Below are positions 37,451 to 46,609 of a DNA stretch of 64,000 nt, piece after piece. The DNA is from Stratiolaelaps scimitus. Taxonomy: Eukaryota > Arthropoda > Arachnida > Mesostigmata > Laelapidae. Every line of letters starts with the position of its first letter. The first letter of the stretch is position 1. The notes under the pieces were generated by a model. That model ran no database searches and was not told the DNA's origin. It worked only from the letters and a program-made list of their open reading frames with translations. The translations under genes and the position numbers were made by a program. The stretch lies in NCBI GenBank assembly GCA_019614645.1, contig JABWDB010000004.1, positions 9,734,001-9,798,000 on the forward strand. Direction: 5' to 3'.

Positions 37451-39554
37451 CTCTGTTACGTTGTTGTGATTGGCGTCTAAGAGACGCCTGCCAGACGTGA
37501 GCATCTTAAGAAGCTTTGTAGAAAGCTCGACTTCAGCACAAGCTCTCGCATTCAGTCATACACGGCTTCCGATATATCATCTACATATTAACGTATAAGC
37601 AAAAGCTATGAAGAGCAAAAAAGACAAGAGGAATCAAGATTGCCAACGGAATGGACAACCAACCCACCATCTGCGCACCCGATGCAGATATTTCGACGAG
37701 TCTCGGTCTTCATCTATTTTTCATCACTCTGGCATGAGTGGCAAGAGTATACACTCAAGTGGGCAATGCTGAATGCGCCCTTATCGTATCCGACTGATTG
37801 GTGCAGCCGGGCACGATATGGGCGAATTCGGCATCGCACACTTGAGTATTGGACATTAGCGACTATTTTGTCGTGACCCCCGGTGATGTTCCCATTCACG
37901 GGTGGCCGACATGGTTGGGTTAAAAATTGGGAACAGTGCTGCTATGTGCTAATGAGGTAAACTAGCCGAGATCAGGGCCAGGAGATTGGTGGCAACTTGG
38001 AATTAGTGGTAGTTTGTCGAATTCGCTTTCTACCTCGATGTATTTGGTTCGATAACAAGAAGAAAACTGTCAGTCATTGTTGTGCAGGCGTGGCACTATT
38101 TAGCAATCGACCGCTAAACGTTCGTTGGAAAAAGTCGAACAACCCAGATACACGGGTCAAGGCTTTTGAAGAGAATTTCGGAGGATTTTTGGTGCAAGGA
38201 GGGGATAGGCTTTTAGGTCATCGGCGATAATAGCAGTCTAATTGATTGGCCGGGTCAAGGGATCATATGACTGGTAATCATTGAAATCCCGCCCAGCTTA
38301 CCAGTTTGTCATGGTACATTGGTATAATGGTGTAATGGTCCACCGAAAAGAGATCGTAATACCCTTGCCTGCCTCGATACGACGCCGATGATTTTCATTG
38401 TACCTTATGCCATATTTGTATCCAAACCTGAACAGTCTCTATGTTTCGCGGCCATGTGCGTTTTTGTTCGGTGTGGCCCGAACAATTCGGTTAACTATTG
38501 TCGAAATAGACTCGTTTTTCGGAACACTACAAAATAAATTATTAACCCTACGAAGGTAATGTATCTAAATGGAAAACATCAGGTCCTCGACCCAAACATA
38601 CATCCGTTAGCATATCTGCTACCGCTCAGTGTCAAATTGATTGTCAAGCTTTCTCTTACACTGTCCACTTCTTGGCACGGCAGCTCATTGATCATTTTAC
38701 TGTTCAAGATCAGCCGTCCTCAGGATATAATAGCCCGTTTTTGTTCGTCCATTGACCCGATGTTGTTGTATTTCAGTTACGACACGCGCAGGTCAAATGC
38801 GCTGGGTGGCTATGCAGCAATTACAGCTGATCTCAAAGGAGTAGAGCGCATGGAGGCGATTGCCAGCCAGGGAGCCCGTACCATTATGTCGATCTCAGGC
38901 TTCATTGTACAGCCTCGTATCGATTGAGGTGAAAGCTGTCGTGCTCATTTTTGTGAAGGAGAAAACGTTGTTCAAACGCACGCACCGACACCATTAGCGG
39001 TATTCCAATCTCTGTCGAGGGTGGGCCGATCCAGTGCAGGGTGGTTGACGTGGAGGACAAAACCTCTCTAGCTGCTAAAAGCGCCATCCTCTGCTGAGAG
39101 TCTACCTCCTCCCGAACTGTCCCGCTCTAATTGTTATCTTGCGTGTAGCCTAAGCATACTTGATAATTGATTTCATGTTCTGGGAGATATGTGGCGCGCG
39201 AGTAAGGTAGCCACTTGCCTCTCTCAGATAGGCTCGTTAACGAACACTAATAATCACGTTCAAGGGGGATAATTGCTGTCCAAATTATTATATAATAATA
39301 GTATTAATAATAATATACGGATGGAATGGTAAACACGATTTGTTTTCACCGTCTGGTCCTCAGTCTGGCGGGGAGGCTACATCGGTCAAGTCAACTCGTT
39401 TGACCCCTTCAATTGGCAGCACGCCATTGTCCATTGATGAATGGTGACCAAGATGTTATAAATTATATACTAGATACACAGATATATCTACCAGACTAAT
39501 TGTTAAAATCAGTTGAACATTCGTGACTTTGTCTATCATCCGAGACAGCTAATT
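37033..39554. other. Intergenic region upstream of the carboxypeptidase gene
   Basis: Should contain the carboxypeptidase promoter and 5' UTR (- strand). A compound (TA)n(GA)n tract sits at 37404-37450. Small open frames near 38.6-39.1 kb on both strands resemble nothing I know. No retroelement or RNA gene is recognised before the BEL element. Confidence 0.45.
37404..37450. repeat. Compound (TA)n(GA)n microsatellite
   Basis: About 22 bases of TA run directly into about 26 bases of GA, roughly 370 bases upstream of the carboxypeptidase start codon. Purine tracts of this kind can influence promoters, but no effect can be read from sequence. Confidence 0.95.
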
Positions 39555-39559
39555 GTGCG
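39555..39559. repeat. Target-site duplication of the BEL element (left copy)
   Basis: GTGCG immediately before the left LTR, repeated at 46194-46198 immediately after the right LTR. Five bases is the usual BEL/Pao duplication length. Confidence 0.93.
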
Positions 39560-39867
39560 TGTCAATTATTTCATGCAAAGGGGGGGGTTGAAGGAGACTC
39601 GGGATTGTCTCTTTCTAGTTGTAGGTCGGATCGATGATTAGCTCTACCAACGCATGTTACCTTACTAGTGAGAACACGCATTTCACTGTTGATCGCACAC
39701 GGAGTTTCGCGTGTGCGTGATCTATCGAAGATAGATCTCTCCTTTATTTCGTGGATACAAATTGAGTGTGCGGAATTAATTGCTTCTGTAAGTTGGGCGC
39801 CTCCGAGAGCGCGGTCAATTCGATTCGTCTACGAGGTATTATTATTGTATCACAAGTATAATCCACA
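39560..39867 (-). repeat. BEL element 3' LTR
   Basis: 308 bp, TG...CA ends. By eye it shows no difference from the LTR at 45886-46193. The 66-codon open frame that appears in both LTR copies is just duplicated LTR sequence, not a gene. Confidence 0.96.
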
Positions 39868-39875
39868 GTCCACCC

Positions 39876-39901
39876 TGAGATGAACTGGCTAGTTCATCTC
39901 A
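39876..39901. repeat. Short hairpin beside the 3' LTR of the BEL element
   Basis: Arms TGAGATGAACT (39876-39886) and its complement (39891-39901) with a 4-base loop, just inside the 3' LTR where the polypurine tract is expected. The flanking - strand segment, CTCAGGGTGGAC, is only partly purine. Confidence 0.8.
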
Positions 39902-40010
39902 TGCAATATTACAATATACAAAGGCAGTAAGTGTTTTTTTTTTTACAACCATATGATGAGTTCCACTATTATTATTACAACTAATATTTTGCTGGGGACG
40001 TTCTGTCCAA

Positions 40011-43000
40011 CTACACGACCTCTAACGGGTACAACAATTGTGCGGCCCTCCGTGTCTGATATCCATTTTGGTATCTAATTGTGTATGTGCGCGTTTTGCC
40101 ATCTCTACCCGAATGCCCTTCTACTATGCGCACGAGATTCCATTTAATCCTAGGCAAGTTATCGTCTTTCAACAAACACACATCCCCGTTTTCTATCGTT
40201 CTACAACGCCCGGTGGCGTCCTTGTTCGCCGTCTTCAGCTGCAACAAATACTCGCGGTACCATCTCACTGACAGGGCCTTGAAATAGTTCGCCCGTCGAC
40301 GGAGGGCGGATCGGAACTGGCCGGCCGTGCACGGTAGAACGCCTCCATTTGGTCCCAGTGTGTCCAGCGGCGTTAGAGCAGCGAGGGCCGGCCCAACGGG
40401 GCCACCATGTACAAATTGCGCTGGGGTGATCGGCTGCGGCGTGTTTGGGTCCTCGGTGGTATAGGTGAGCGGCCGGCTGTTGATGACGGCGGCGAGCTCG
40501 GAGACAATGGTTCGCATCTCTTCGTAACTAATGAGACTCTTACCGAGTGTCTTCGAGATCGCCACCTTCACAGTGCCAACCATCCTCTCGAAAAATCCAC
40601 CGTGCCACGGCGCGCGTGGACAATTGAACGCCCACACCACTCTTCTCTCCGCCAACAGCTCGCAAGAGGCGGGGTCGCGTACTGAGTTGAGCAGTCGTTT
40701 GATGTCCGTGGCCGCTCTGACGAATGATCGGGCATTATCTGATACGAGGCGTGTGCAACCCGGGTGCAGCGAGAGGAAACGCCGGAGGGCGAGATGGGTG
40801 TCGGGGGCCGTCATAGCCGGGACAAGCTCGAGATGTATGGCGCGCGTGGATGCGCAGGTGAATAAGGCCACGTACGTCTTCTTCAATACATCTCCAGCGC
40901 GCGTAAGAAATGGACCGCAGAAGTCCAGTCCGGCTGTCGCGAAAGGTACTGTTAGCGTCACCCGATCCTCGGGCAGCGGTGCCTGCACTTGATCAGCGGT
41001 GGTCCCGTGCGCCTTTCGGCAAACGACGCACCGATGCAAAATGGCCTTGATGATCTGCCGGCCGCGGGTGACCCAGAACCGATTTCTGAGCGCTGACAAG
41101 ATCACACTCACACCAAAGTGTGCGTTGACCCGGTGGTACTGGGTCACGAGAAGACTAGCAAGCCGAGATTCCCCCGGTATAACAATGGGGTTCATCTGGT
41201 CAAAGCTGAGCTGTTGGCTTCTCGTCAACCTCGTCTTTGCTCGGAGTAGGCCATCCTCATCGAGAAACAATGTGAATGCCGCTATCGGTGACCTGCTCGT
41301 TGGTCGTTCGCCCTGACGCACGGCTCGGAGTTCCGCGGCAAAATGATTGCGCTGCGTCCACCGGATGAAGTATCGCTCAGCTTCTAGTCGCGCTTCGGCT
41401 GCATTGAGGATCGGCTGTCGGAGACGGATCCGGATGAATCTTTGCACCATGCTCATGACCCGCAGTGCTGCTTCTAGGCTGCTGTACCTTTCGAGGTCGA
41501 CAATAGGCGCATCTTGTACTACTGGCGCGACGACTACGCGGCGTTCTTCCGCGGTGGCTGATCGTTCCGTTCTATCTTCGGGACGCAGTTTTCGTGACGG
41601 ACGTTCCTCTTCGGGTAGACGCAGCCAATTTGGGCCGAACCACCACTCACGGTTGTCGTTGAGGTCGCGTGCCGAGATGCCCCGCGTGGCAAGATCAGCA
41701 ATGTTCTGCGGTCCCGGGACGTGATGCCATTCCGACGACGCCGTACTACGCTGGATCTCTTCAACCCGATTGCAAATGAACGCCTTCCACTGGCTTGGCT
41801 GCTCAACAGTACACCAATAGTAGGCGGTGGTCGAATCTGTATAGTGAAAGACGCGCTCCACCTTGATCATAAGCCGCTCAAGTACGAATTTCCTTAGCCG
41901 GGCAGCGATGAGCGCCGCCATCAGCTCGAGACGGGGCAGCGTGAGTTGCTTGCGTGGCGCGAGCCGGGATTTGGCCATTACTAACGCACACTCGCTACCA
42001 CCGTTCGCGTATACCGTCTGGAGATACGCCACTGCGGCGTATGCTGTTTCTGAGGCGTCTCCAAACACGTGTAGATAATACGCTTTCACCGGCTGGTCGG
42101 TCGAGGCGTAGTGTCGCGGGATGAGCAAATCGCGCAAGTCGGTTAGCTCGGCCGCCCACTCCCGGAAGGTATCAAGTAACGCTCCCTCGATCGGGTCGTC
42201 CCAGCGGAGCGACTGGGTCCATAGCTGTTGAATCAGCTGTTTCCCTCGTAGAGTGAACGGCAGCAGCCATCCAATGGGATCAAAGATGGACGCCACAAAT
42301 CGAAGTACGGTGCGTTTGGTGGCACGCGATACCATACTACCCTCCCGGGCTAGGGACGTCAGCTGGACACGAAGGTGGTCACCCATCGGCGCCCAACCGA
42401 TGCCAAGCACTGCGAGCAATGTGCCTTCATCGAAGCACGTCCCGGTCGAGAGGGCTCCGCGCTTCCTGAGATGTTCAACTACAGCTGGCGAGTTGCTTTT
42501 CCATTTCGCCAGTTGCATGCCTGCCGACCCGAACCACTCCACTGCTCGATCGACGAATTTGATAGCTTCCGACGCCGTGTCAAAGCTTCGCAGCAAGTCA
42601 TCATGATACAACGACTCGCCTAGATGATGAGTGTCAGTCGCGTCCACCCGTTTGAATATCTCGCGGAGCGTGGCAGCCAGTAGAAAGCCACTGGGGGCTG
42701 CGCCCCACGTGACCTTCTTCATTTGATAACATTTTACGCGGTCGTCGCTCGGTCCCTGCCAGAGGAATCGGAAGAGACGTCGGTCGGGCTCGTCGAGGTT
42801 GAGCATCATGTATGCTCGTGCAATGTCCGCGGAGACTGCCACCTGATGCATCCGAAAGTTGATGAGCAACCTGGCGACGTCGGGGTTAAGGTTCGGGCCC
42901 GGGAGGAGGTGCGCATTGAGGGATGTCTTTCCCCGCGCCGCGGAGGAACAGTCGAAGACAATACGCCACTTTTCTTTGCCTTCTCCTTGGGTGACGACTT

Positions 43001-45530
43001 GATGGTGAGGCATATAGTAAGTTCCATCGAGCGCGCCGGGCTGGTTGAAATCGACATCGGCGACCTCCTCGGCGTGCCCTTCAGTGACGAAGGCCATCAG
43101 CTCGGCATGGTATCGAGCATACATGGTTAGGTCTCGACTCAAACTTCGCCGCTTTGCCGCAAGTCGCTGGACCGCTGTATCAAGGTTGTTCGCGAGCTGC
43201 GCGATTGAGTCTCGTTTCGGCATCACGACTGTGTATGAGTGACCGTCATACGTCAAGCCTTCTCGGAACTGTTTCAGCGCAGCTATCTCCTCGCCCGATA
43301 AGGTCTCCTCCGGGGCATCTTGGATACCAACGGCTTCCAACGACCACAGCCGCTCGATGTCGCGTGCCGTCTTGGACCGCGCGGTCGCGCAGCACACCAA
43401 GTGAGCGCAAGATTTGTCCATCTGCTGCGATCTCGAAGTCGTTCTTCCCGCGCAGACCCAACCGAACTTGGACTCGGTAGCCACCAGATCGTCGACAATG
43501 TCCAGCGGCCGGCTTCGCAGCATGATCTGGTTGAAATAGTCCACGCCAATCAGCAATGCGGGAGCCTCGGTGTCAGAGCCCCTGAGGTACGCTTCGTCGG
43601 CCAGGGGATGGGATGCACCGAAATGTGCGATCGCACGGACGACGGCTGACGAGCACCCACCTGTCGGGTTAACTCCGAAATCATGTGCGAAGGCGCACAC
43701 CTCGACACGCACACTGTCGTCATGACAACTAGCGAGGCACAGGCGGTATCTGTCCGCTGTGAATGCGTGAGAGCTGGCAAACCCCTTCACTCGAAGCGTC
43801 TCTCTTCCCTGAGACTGGATTCCACACATTTTTTCGATCAATTGCGGCATCACAAAACTCAGCATACTGCCCTGATCGAGGAACACGCGTACTGGCACTC
43901 GGGAGTTGCCGTGGACAACGTTCACTCGAGCTGTCATCACCAAAGCGGCCGACGTGAGAACGGGTGCAGCGGCCAAAGCCATTGAGGAGGCTGGTTCGGA
44001 CGGTGTGGTTGGCTGAGGAGGGTGCATGGAAGTATAGTGCTCCCGGCTCTGGCACGTTCGGCATGGTACCTTAGGACCCTTACACCTTTCACCAGCAGGA
44101 TGGTTCCTTGCAAGGCAGACTATACACCTGTTCTTACGTCGAAGCACTGCTCGCCGCTGCTGGTGTGTCATCTCACTGTCACAATTAGAGGGCCTATGCA
44201 CCACCCTATCACAAAACAAACACGGTCGCGGAGCGCGGTGTCCCGCCGCCGCCGCAGCTACCGTTGAGTGGTTACGAAAGCGCGGTGGCGCTCTAGCTGC
44301 ACGATGGTTTAACTGTTTATCTCCATTCTGTTGCCGCAGCCCGTGGTTCGATCGCCCGCTCCACACAGTATCGTCCGAGTTTTCTTTGTTTCCTCCCGAC
44401 TGTATTCTTTGCGTAAGCGTTACCTGTTCTCGATGTTCGGTATAACGACGCAGGTACGCGATGAGGCTCTTGATGCGATCAGCCGCGGCACTACTCTTTA
44501 GCTCCACAGTATCGGCACTGGAGTGCGGCGATTGGCCACCGGGTTCACTGCCATTGCACAGCTGATCGCGGCGAACGCTTTCTTCGAATTCGAATATGAT
44601 TCGTGGCGGCACCGCAGCCCACACTTTGGTCTCAAACATCAGGGCATATGCTGGTAACTCGATGCCGAGTCCACCCAATGAGAGCTGCGCAGCTTGCAGA
44701 TAGTTAACCAACCGCCGAAGGCCCTTTGTGTCACCCTCTGAACGCACAGCCGGTAGAGTCTCCAGCTTAGCCATAGCTCGCCTCTCCTCGACATCAACAC
44801 GACCGTAGTTGTCATCTAGGAGCTTGAGAGCAGCACTGTAATTTGCGTCACAGATCGTAAGTGATTGCACTAGTTCCTTGGGTTCGCCACGGAGTAACTT
44901 CATCAAAGCGATTAACTTGTCGGTGTCGGTGGCCGTTCGTCGCTCTACCCATGCGTTGAACTGCGACCTGAATAAGCGGTAATTTGTCTGCTCACTATCG
45001 AACTTCTCCGGCTGAGTGTCAACAAACATGGGTTGGACCACCGTGACTGGCTGCTGCAGATTGGGTGAGGGAGCCATGCTACCGCCGGAGATCGCCGAGC
45101 TGATGCCAGAGGCCGCCATGTTATTCTGCTGACTTGCCCTCCCAGCTAGCAGCCGTCGCAACCGCCGTATGCTGGCCTGCATTCGCTTATCAATGGCGTG
45201 CGCGTCGTCGAGTTCTTTCTCTTCGTCAGATAAGCGAAATGCCGGGTGTCCCTGTATCTTACCATCGAGGTCTTCGATCTGCTCCTTGCTTAACTCGATG
45301 CTCTCCAGCAAATCCTGGATGTCGTCGCAGTTATCAGCGGTAACGGTGCTGTAGGCACCAGCTCTCTCCTCATCTGTCGTAAATGAGTTTCTCAGACGGG
45401 TCCGCTTTCCACGCAGCGTGCTGAGCCGAATGCCGTTGCCTGGCTCCTCTGGCGCAGTGCTGGCTTGCTCTAGGCGTGCGGCGGGTCCGTGAGACACGCT
45501 TGGTTGTGTGGGGCTATACTCGATTGGCAT
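40011..45530 (-). CDS. BEL/Pao Gag-Pol polyprotein, intact frame
   Basis: A single 1839-residue frame. In order: a Gag-like DUF1759 region (about 175-320); cysteine-rich knuckles (about 437-495, starting CLFC and CIVC); a DUF1758 aspartic protease with LDQGS at 551-555; Pao-type reverse transcriptase (about 840-1060) with SADI at 900-903 and the catalytic motif YHDD at 975-978; RNase H (about 1150-1290; HVFGDAS, LPRLELMA, YTDST); an integrase zinc finger (His1466/1471, Cys1501/1504); and an integrase core with Asp1536, Asp1598 and Glu1648. The C-terminal part (about 1690-1839) fits the domain found after BEL integrases. No stop codon or frameshift interrupts it. The YHDD motif is unusual, since YVDD is typical. 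The start at 45530 is the first ATG of the open frame after the leader. Confidence 0.96.
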   Translation of the reverse strand: MPIEYSPTQPSVSHGPAARLEQASTAPEEPGNGIRLSTLRGKRTRLRNSFTTDEERAGAYSTVTADNCDDIQDLLESIELSKEQIEDLDGKIQGHPAFRLSDEEKELDDAHAIDKRMQASIRRLRRLLAGRASQQNNMAASGISSAISGGSMAPSPNLQQPVTVVQPMFVDTQPEKFDSEQTNYRLFRSQFNAWVERRTATDTDKLIALMKLLRGEPKELVQSLTICDANYSAALKLLDDNYGRVDVEERRAMAKLETLPAVRSEGDTKGLRRLVNYLQAAQLSLGGLGIELPAYALMFETKVWAAVPPRIIFEFEESVRRDQLCNGSEPGGQSPHSSADTVELKSSAAADRIKSLIAYLRRYTEHREQVTLTQRIQSGGNKENSDDTVWSGRSNHGLRQQNGDKQLNHRAARAPPRFRNHSTVAAAAAGHRAPRPCLFCDRVVHRPSNCDSEMTHQQRRAVLRRKNRCIVCLARNHPAGERCKGPKVPCRTCQSREHYTSMHPPQPTTPSEPASSMALAAAPVLTSAALVMTARVNVVHGNSRVPVRVFLDQGSMLSFVMPQLIEKMCGIQSQGRETLRVKGFASSHAFTADRYRLCLASCHDDSVRVEVCAFAHDFGVNPTGGCSSAVVRAIAHFGASHPLADEAYLRGSDTEAPALLIGVDYFNQIMLRSRPLDIVDDLVATESKFGWVCAGRTTSRSQQMDKSCAHLVCCATARSKTARDIERLWSLEAVGIQDAPEETLSGEEIAALKQFREGLTYDGHSYTVVMPKRDSIAQLANNLDTAVQRLAAKRRSLSRDLTMYARYHAELMAFVTEGHAEEVADVDFNQPGALDGTYYMPHHQVVTQGEGKEKWRIVFDCSSAARGKTSLNAHLLPGPNLNPDVARLLINFRMHQVAVSADIARAYMMLNLDEPDRRLFRFLWQGPSDDRVKCYQMKKVTWGAAPSGFLLAATLREIFKRVDATDTHHLGESLYHDDLLRSFDTASEAIKFVDRAVEWFGSAGMQLAKWKSNSPAVVEHLRKRGALSTGTCFDEGTLLAVLGIGWAPMGDHLRVQLTSLAREGSMVSRATKRTVLRFVASIFDPIGWLLPFTLRGKQLIQQLWTQSLRWDDPIEGALLDTFREWAAELTDLRDLLIPRHYASTDQPVKAYYLHVFGDASETAYAAVAYLQTVYANGGSECALVMAKSRLAPRKQLTLPRLELMAALIAARLRKFVLERLMIKVERVFHYTDSTTAYYWCTVEQPSQWKAFICNRVEEIQRSTASSEWHHVPGPQNIADLATRGISARDLNDNREWWFGPNWLRLPEEERPSRKLRPEDRTERSATAEERRVVVAPVVQDAPIVDLERYSSLEAALRVMSMVQRFIRIRLRQPILNAAEARLEAERYFIRWTQRNHFAAELRAVRQGERPTSRSPIAAFTLFLDEDGLLRAKTRLTRSQQLSFDQMNPIVIPGESRLASLLVTQYHRVNAHFGVSVILSALRNRFWVTRGRQIIKAILHRCVVCRKAHGTTADQVQAPLPEDRVTLTVPFATAGLDFCGPFLTRAGDVLKKTYVALFTCASTRAIHLELVPAMTAPDTHLALRRFLSLHPGCTRLVSDNARSFVRAATDIKRLLNSVRDPASCELLAERRVVWAFNCPRAPWHGGFFERMVGTVKVAISKTLGKSLISYEEMRTIVSELAAVINSRPLTYTTEDPNTPQPITPAQFVHGGPVGPALAALTPLDTLGPNGGVLPCTAGQFRSALRRRANYFKALSVRWYREYLLQLKTANKDATGRCRTIENGDVCLLKDDNLPRIKWNLVRIVEGHSGRDGKTRTYTIRYQNGYQTRRAAQLLYPLEVV

Positions 45531-45602
45531 CGTGGATGATTAAGTGTCGTTGACAGTCAAAAACACCGGTATCGGAAAACACGGGATTGAAGGTGCAGCA
45601 CA

Positions 45603-45765
45603 CACACAAAGTCAGAAGAGGTTGATAGTCACGGGCCAAAAACTCACTGTTGCAAAGTCGTGTACACCGGTGATGTTGCACAGACACAAGGTCAGATGAG
45701 GTCGATGGTCCGGGCTAGACACCCTGTTGCCGAGTCATGTACATCGATGATGTCGCGTAGGCAGG
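45603..45765 (-). repeat. Imperfect tandem repeat in the BEL leader
   Basis: Two diverged units begin at about 45603 (ACACAAAGTCAGAAGAGGTT) and 45684 (ACACAAGGTCAGATGAGGTC), about 80 bases apart, sharing also GTACA(C/T)CG(G/A)TGATGT. A third partial echo (AGGAGGTCTGATGAG) follows at about 45764. They lie between the primer-binding site and the polyprotein start. Confidence 0.8.
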
Positions 45766-45867
45766 AGGTCTGATGAGAAGGGTCTGCGCGGATCGATGCT
45801 AGCAGGTTGATGCGGGGTAAGGTGCGACTAGTTGAGTAAATGCTTGTTGGTCACGGGCACTGTAGAT

Positions 45868-45885
45868 CCTGATGTCACGGCACCA
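45868..45885 (-). promoter_or_regulatory. Primer-binding site of the BEL element, tRNA-His type
   Basis: Immediately after the 5' LTR the - strand reads TGGTGCCGTGACATCAGG. Its first 12 bases are complementary to GTCACGGCACCA, the 3' end of metazoan tRNA-His including CCA. Position and length fit a minus-strand primer site. The tRNA identity comes from remembered tRNA-His sequence, not a search. Confidence 0.75.
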
Positions 45886-46193
45886 TGTCAATTATTTCAT
45901 GCAAAGGGGGGGGTTGAAGGAGACTCGGGATTGTCTCTTTCTAGTTGTAGGTCGGATCGATGATTAGCTCTACCAACGCATGTTACCTTACTAGTGAGAA
46001 CACGCATTTCACTGTTGATCGCACACGGAGTTTCGCGTGTGCGTGATCTATCGAAGATAGATCTCTCCTTTATTTCGTGGATACAAATTGAGTGTGCGGA
46101 ATTAATTGCTTCTGTAAGTTGGGCGCCTCCGAGAGCGCGGTCAATTCGATTCGTCTACGAGGTATTATTATTGTATCACAAGTATAATCCACA
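45886..46193 (-). repeat. BEL element 5' LTR
   Basis: 308 bp and read as identical to the LTR at 39560-39867. It should drive leftward transcription of the element, with its outer edge facing the lipocalin gene 416 bases to the right. Confidence 0.96.
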
Positions 46194-46198
46194 GTGCG
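46194..46198. repeat. Target-site duplication of the BEL element (right copy)
   Basis: GTGCG, matching 39555-39559. Confidence 0.93.
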
Positions 46199-46218
46199 TA
46201 TTGAATAGGAACTAGTAA

Positions 46219-46255
<37 letters not shown>

Positions 46256-46609
46256 TATATATATATTTTTTTTTTTATTCTTGAGTTCGCTCTCAATTGT
46301 TCTCCTATCTAGTAACTATCTAACAGCAACCACCCGGCGCTCACTATCATCATTTAGTAATTGGTCAGTGTTGTCACAAAGAGATGTTATCCACCGCATG
46401 GTGAGGAACACTTTAATGACCGCTATTTGACATATGACAAGGTTCGGAGTCTTTCGTAGAACTGTTTGATTGTTTGCTAGACCAATCGGCGAATCGCTGA
46501 CCATTTAGGCGAACATCGATTTATATATATATAATACATTTGAAGTTTCTCTACTGCCGCTATTCGAATACCCCTCTTCGTCGCGTTTGGATCACCTGAG
46601 CTCGAAACC
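46199..46609 (+). promoter_or_regulatory. Promoter region of lipocalin-like gene A
   Basis: About 410 bases between the BEL element and the start codon. It contains a TA-rich tract (46221-46266) merging into a T run, and a TTATATATATATAATA stretch near 46520-46535, about 75-90 bases before the ATG, that could act as a TATA box. The BEL insertion has displaced whatever lay further upstream by 6.6 kb. Confidence 0.45.
46221..46266. repeat. (TA)n microsatellite upstream of lipocalin A
   Basis: TA run with one AAA interruption, 28 bases beyond the BEL element and about 345 bases before the lipocalin A start codon. Confidence 0.95.

Larger units (their letters stand above)
39560..46193 (-). mobile_element. 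Full-length BEL/Pao LTR retrotransposon
   Basis: The 6,634-bp element has LTRs at 39560-39867 and 45886-46193, each 308 bp, starting TG and ending CA, and flanked by GTGCG duplications. It is transcribed right to left. The right LTR is followed directly by a primer-binding site (45885-45868), a leader of about 355 bp with internal repeats, and one 1839-codon frame (45530-40011). The order protease, reverse transcriptase, RNase H, integrase is that of BEL/Pao (ICTV Belpaoviridae). No separate envelope frame is visible. Identical LTRs and an uninterrupted frame indicate very recent insertion. Domains are described under the polyprotein. Confidence 0.97.

Noticed and set aside
38559..39087. Open frames on both strands left of the BEL element
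   Set aside because: A retroelement or gene fragment was considered, but no motif of reverse transcriptase, RNase H, integrase or any named family could be found.
39668..39883. Open frame of 71 codons, with a twin at 45994-46215
   Set aside because: Both are the same LTR sequence read in the same frame; this is duplication of an LTR, not a gene pair.
43246..44267. Many overlapping open frames on both strands within the BEL element
   Set aside because: Shadows of the long GC-rich polyprotein frame; none carries known domains.
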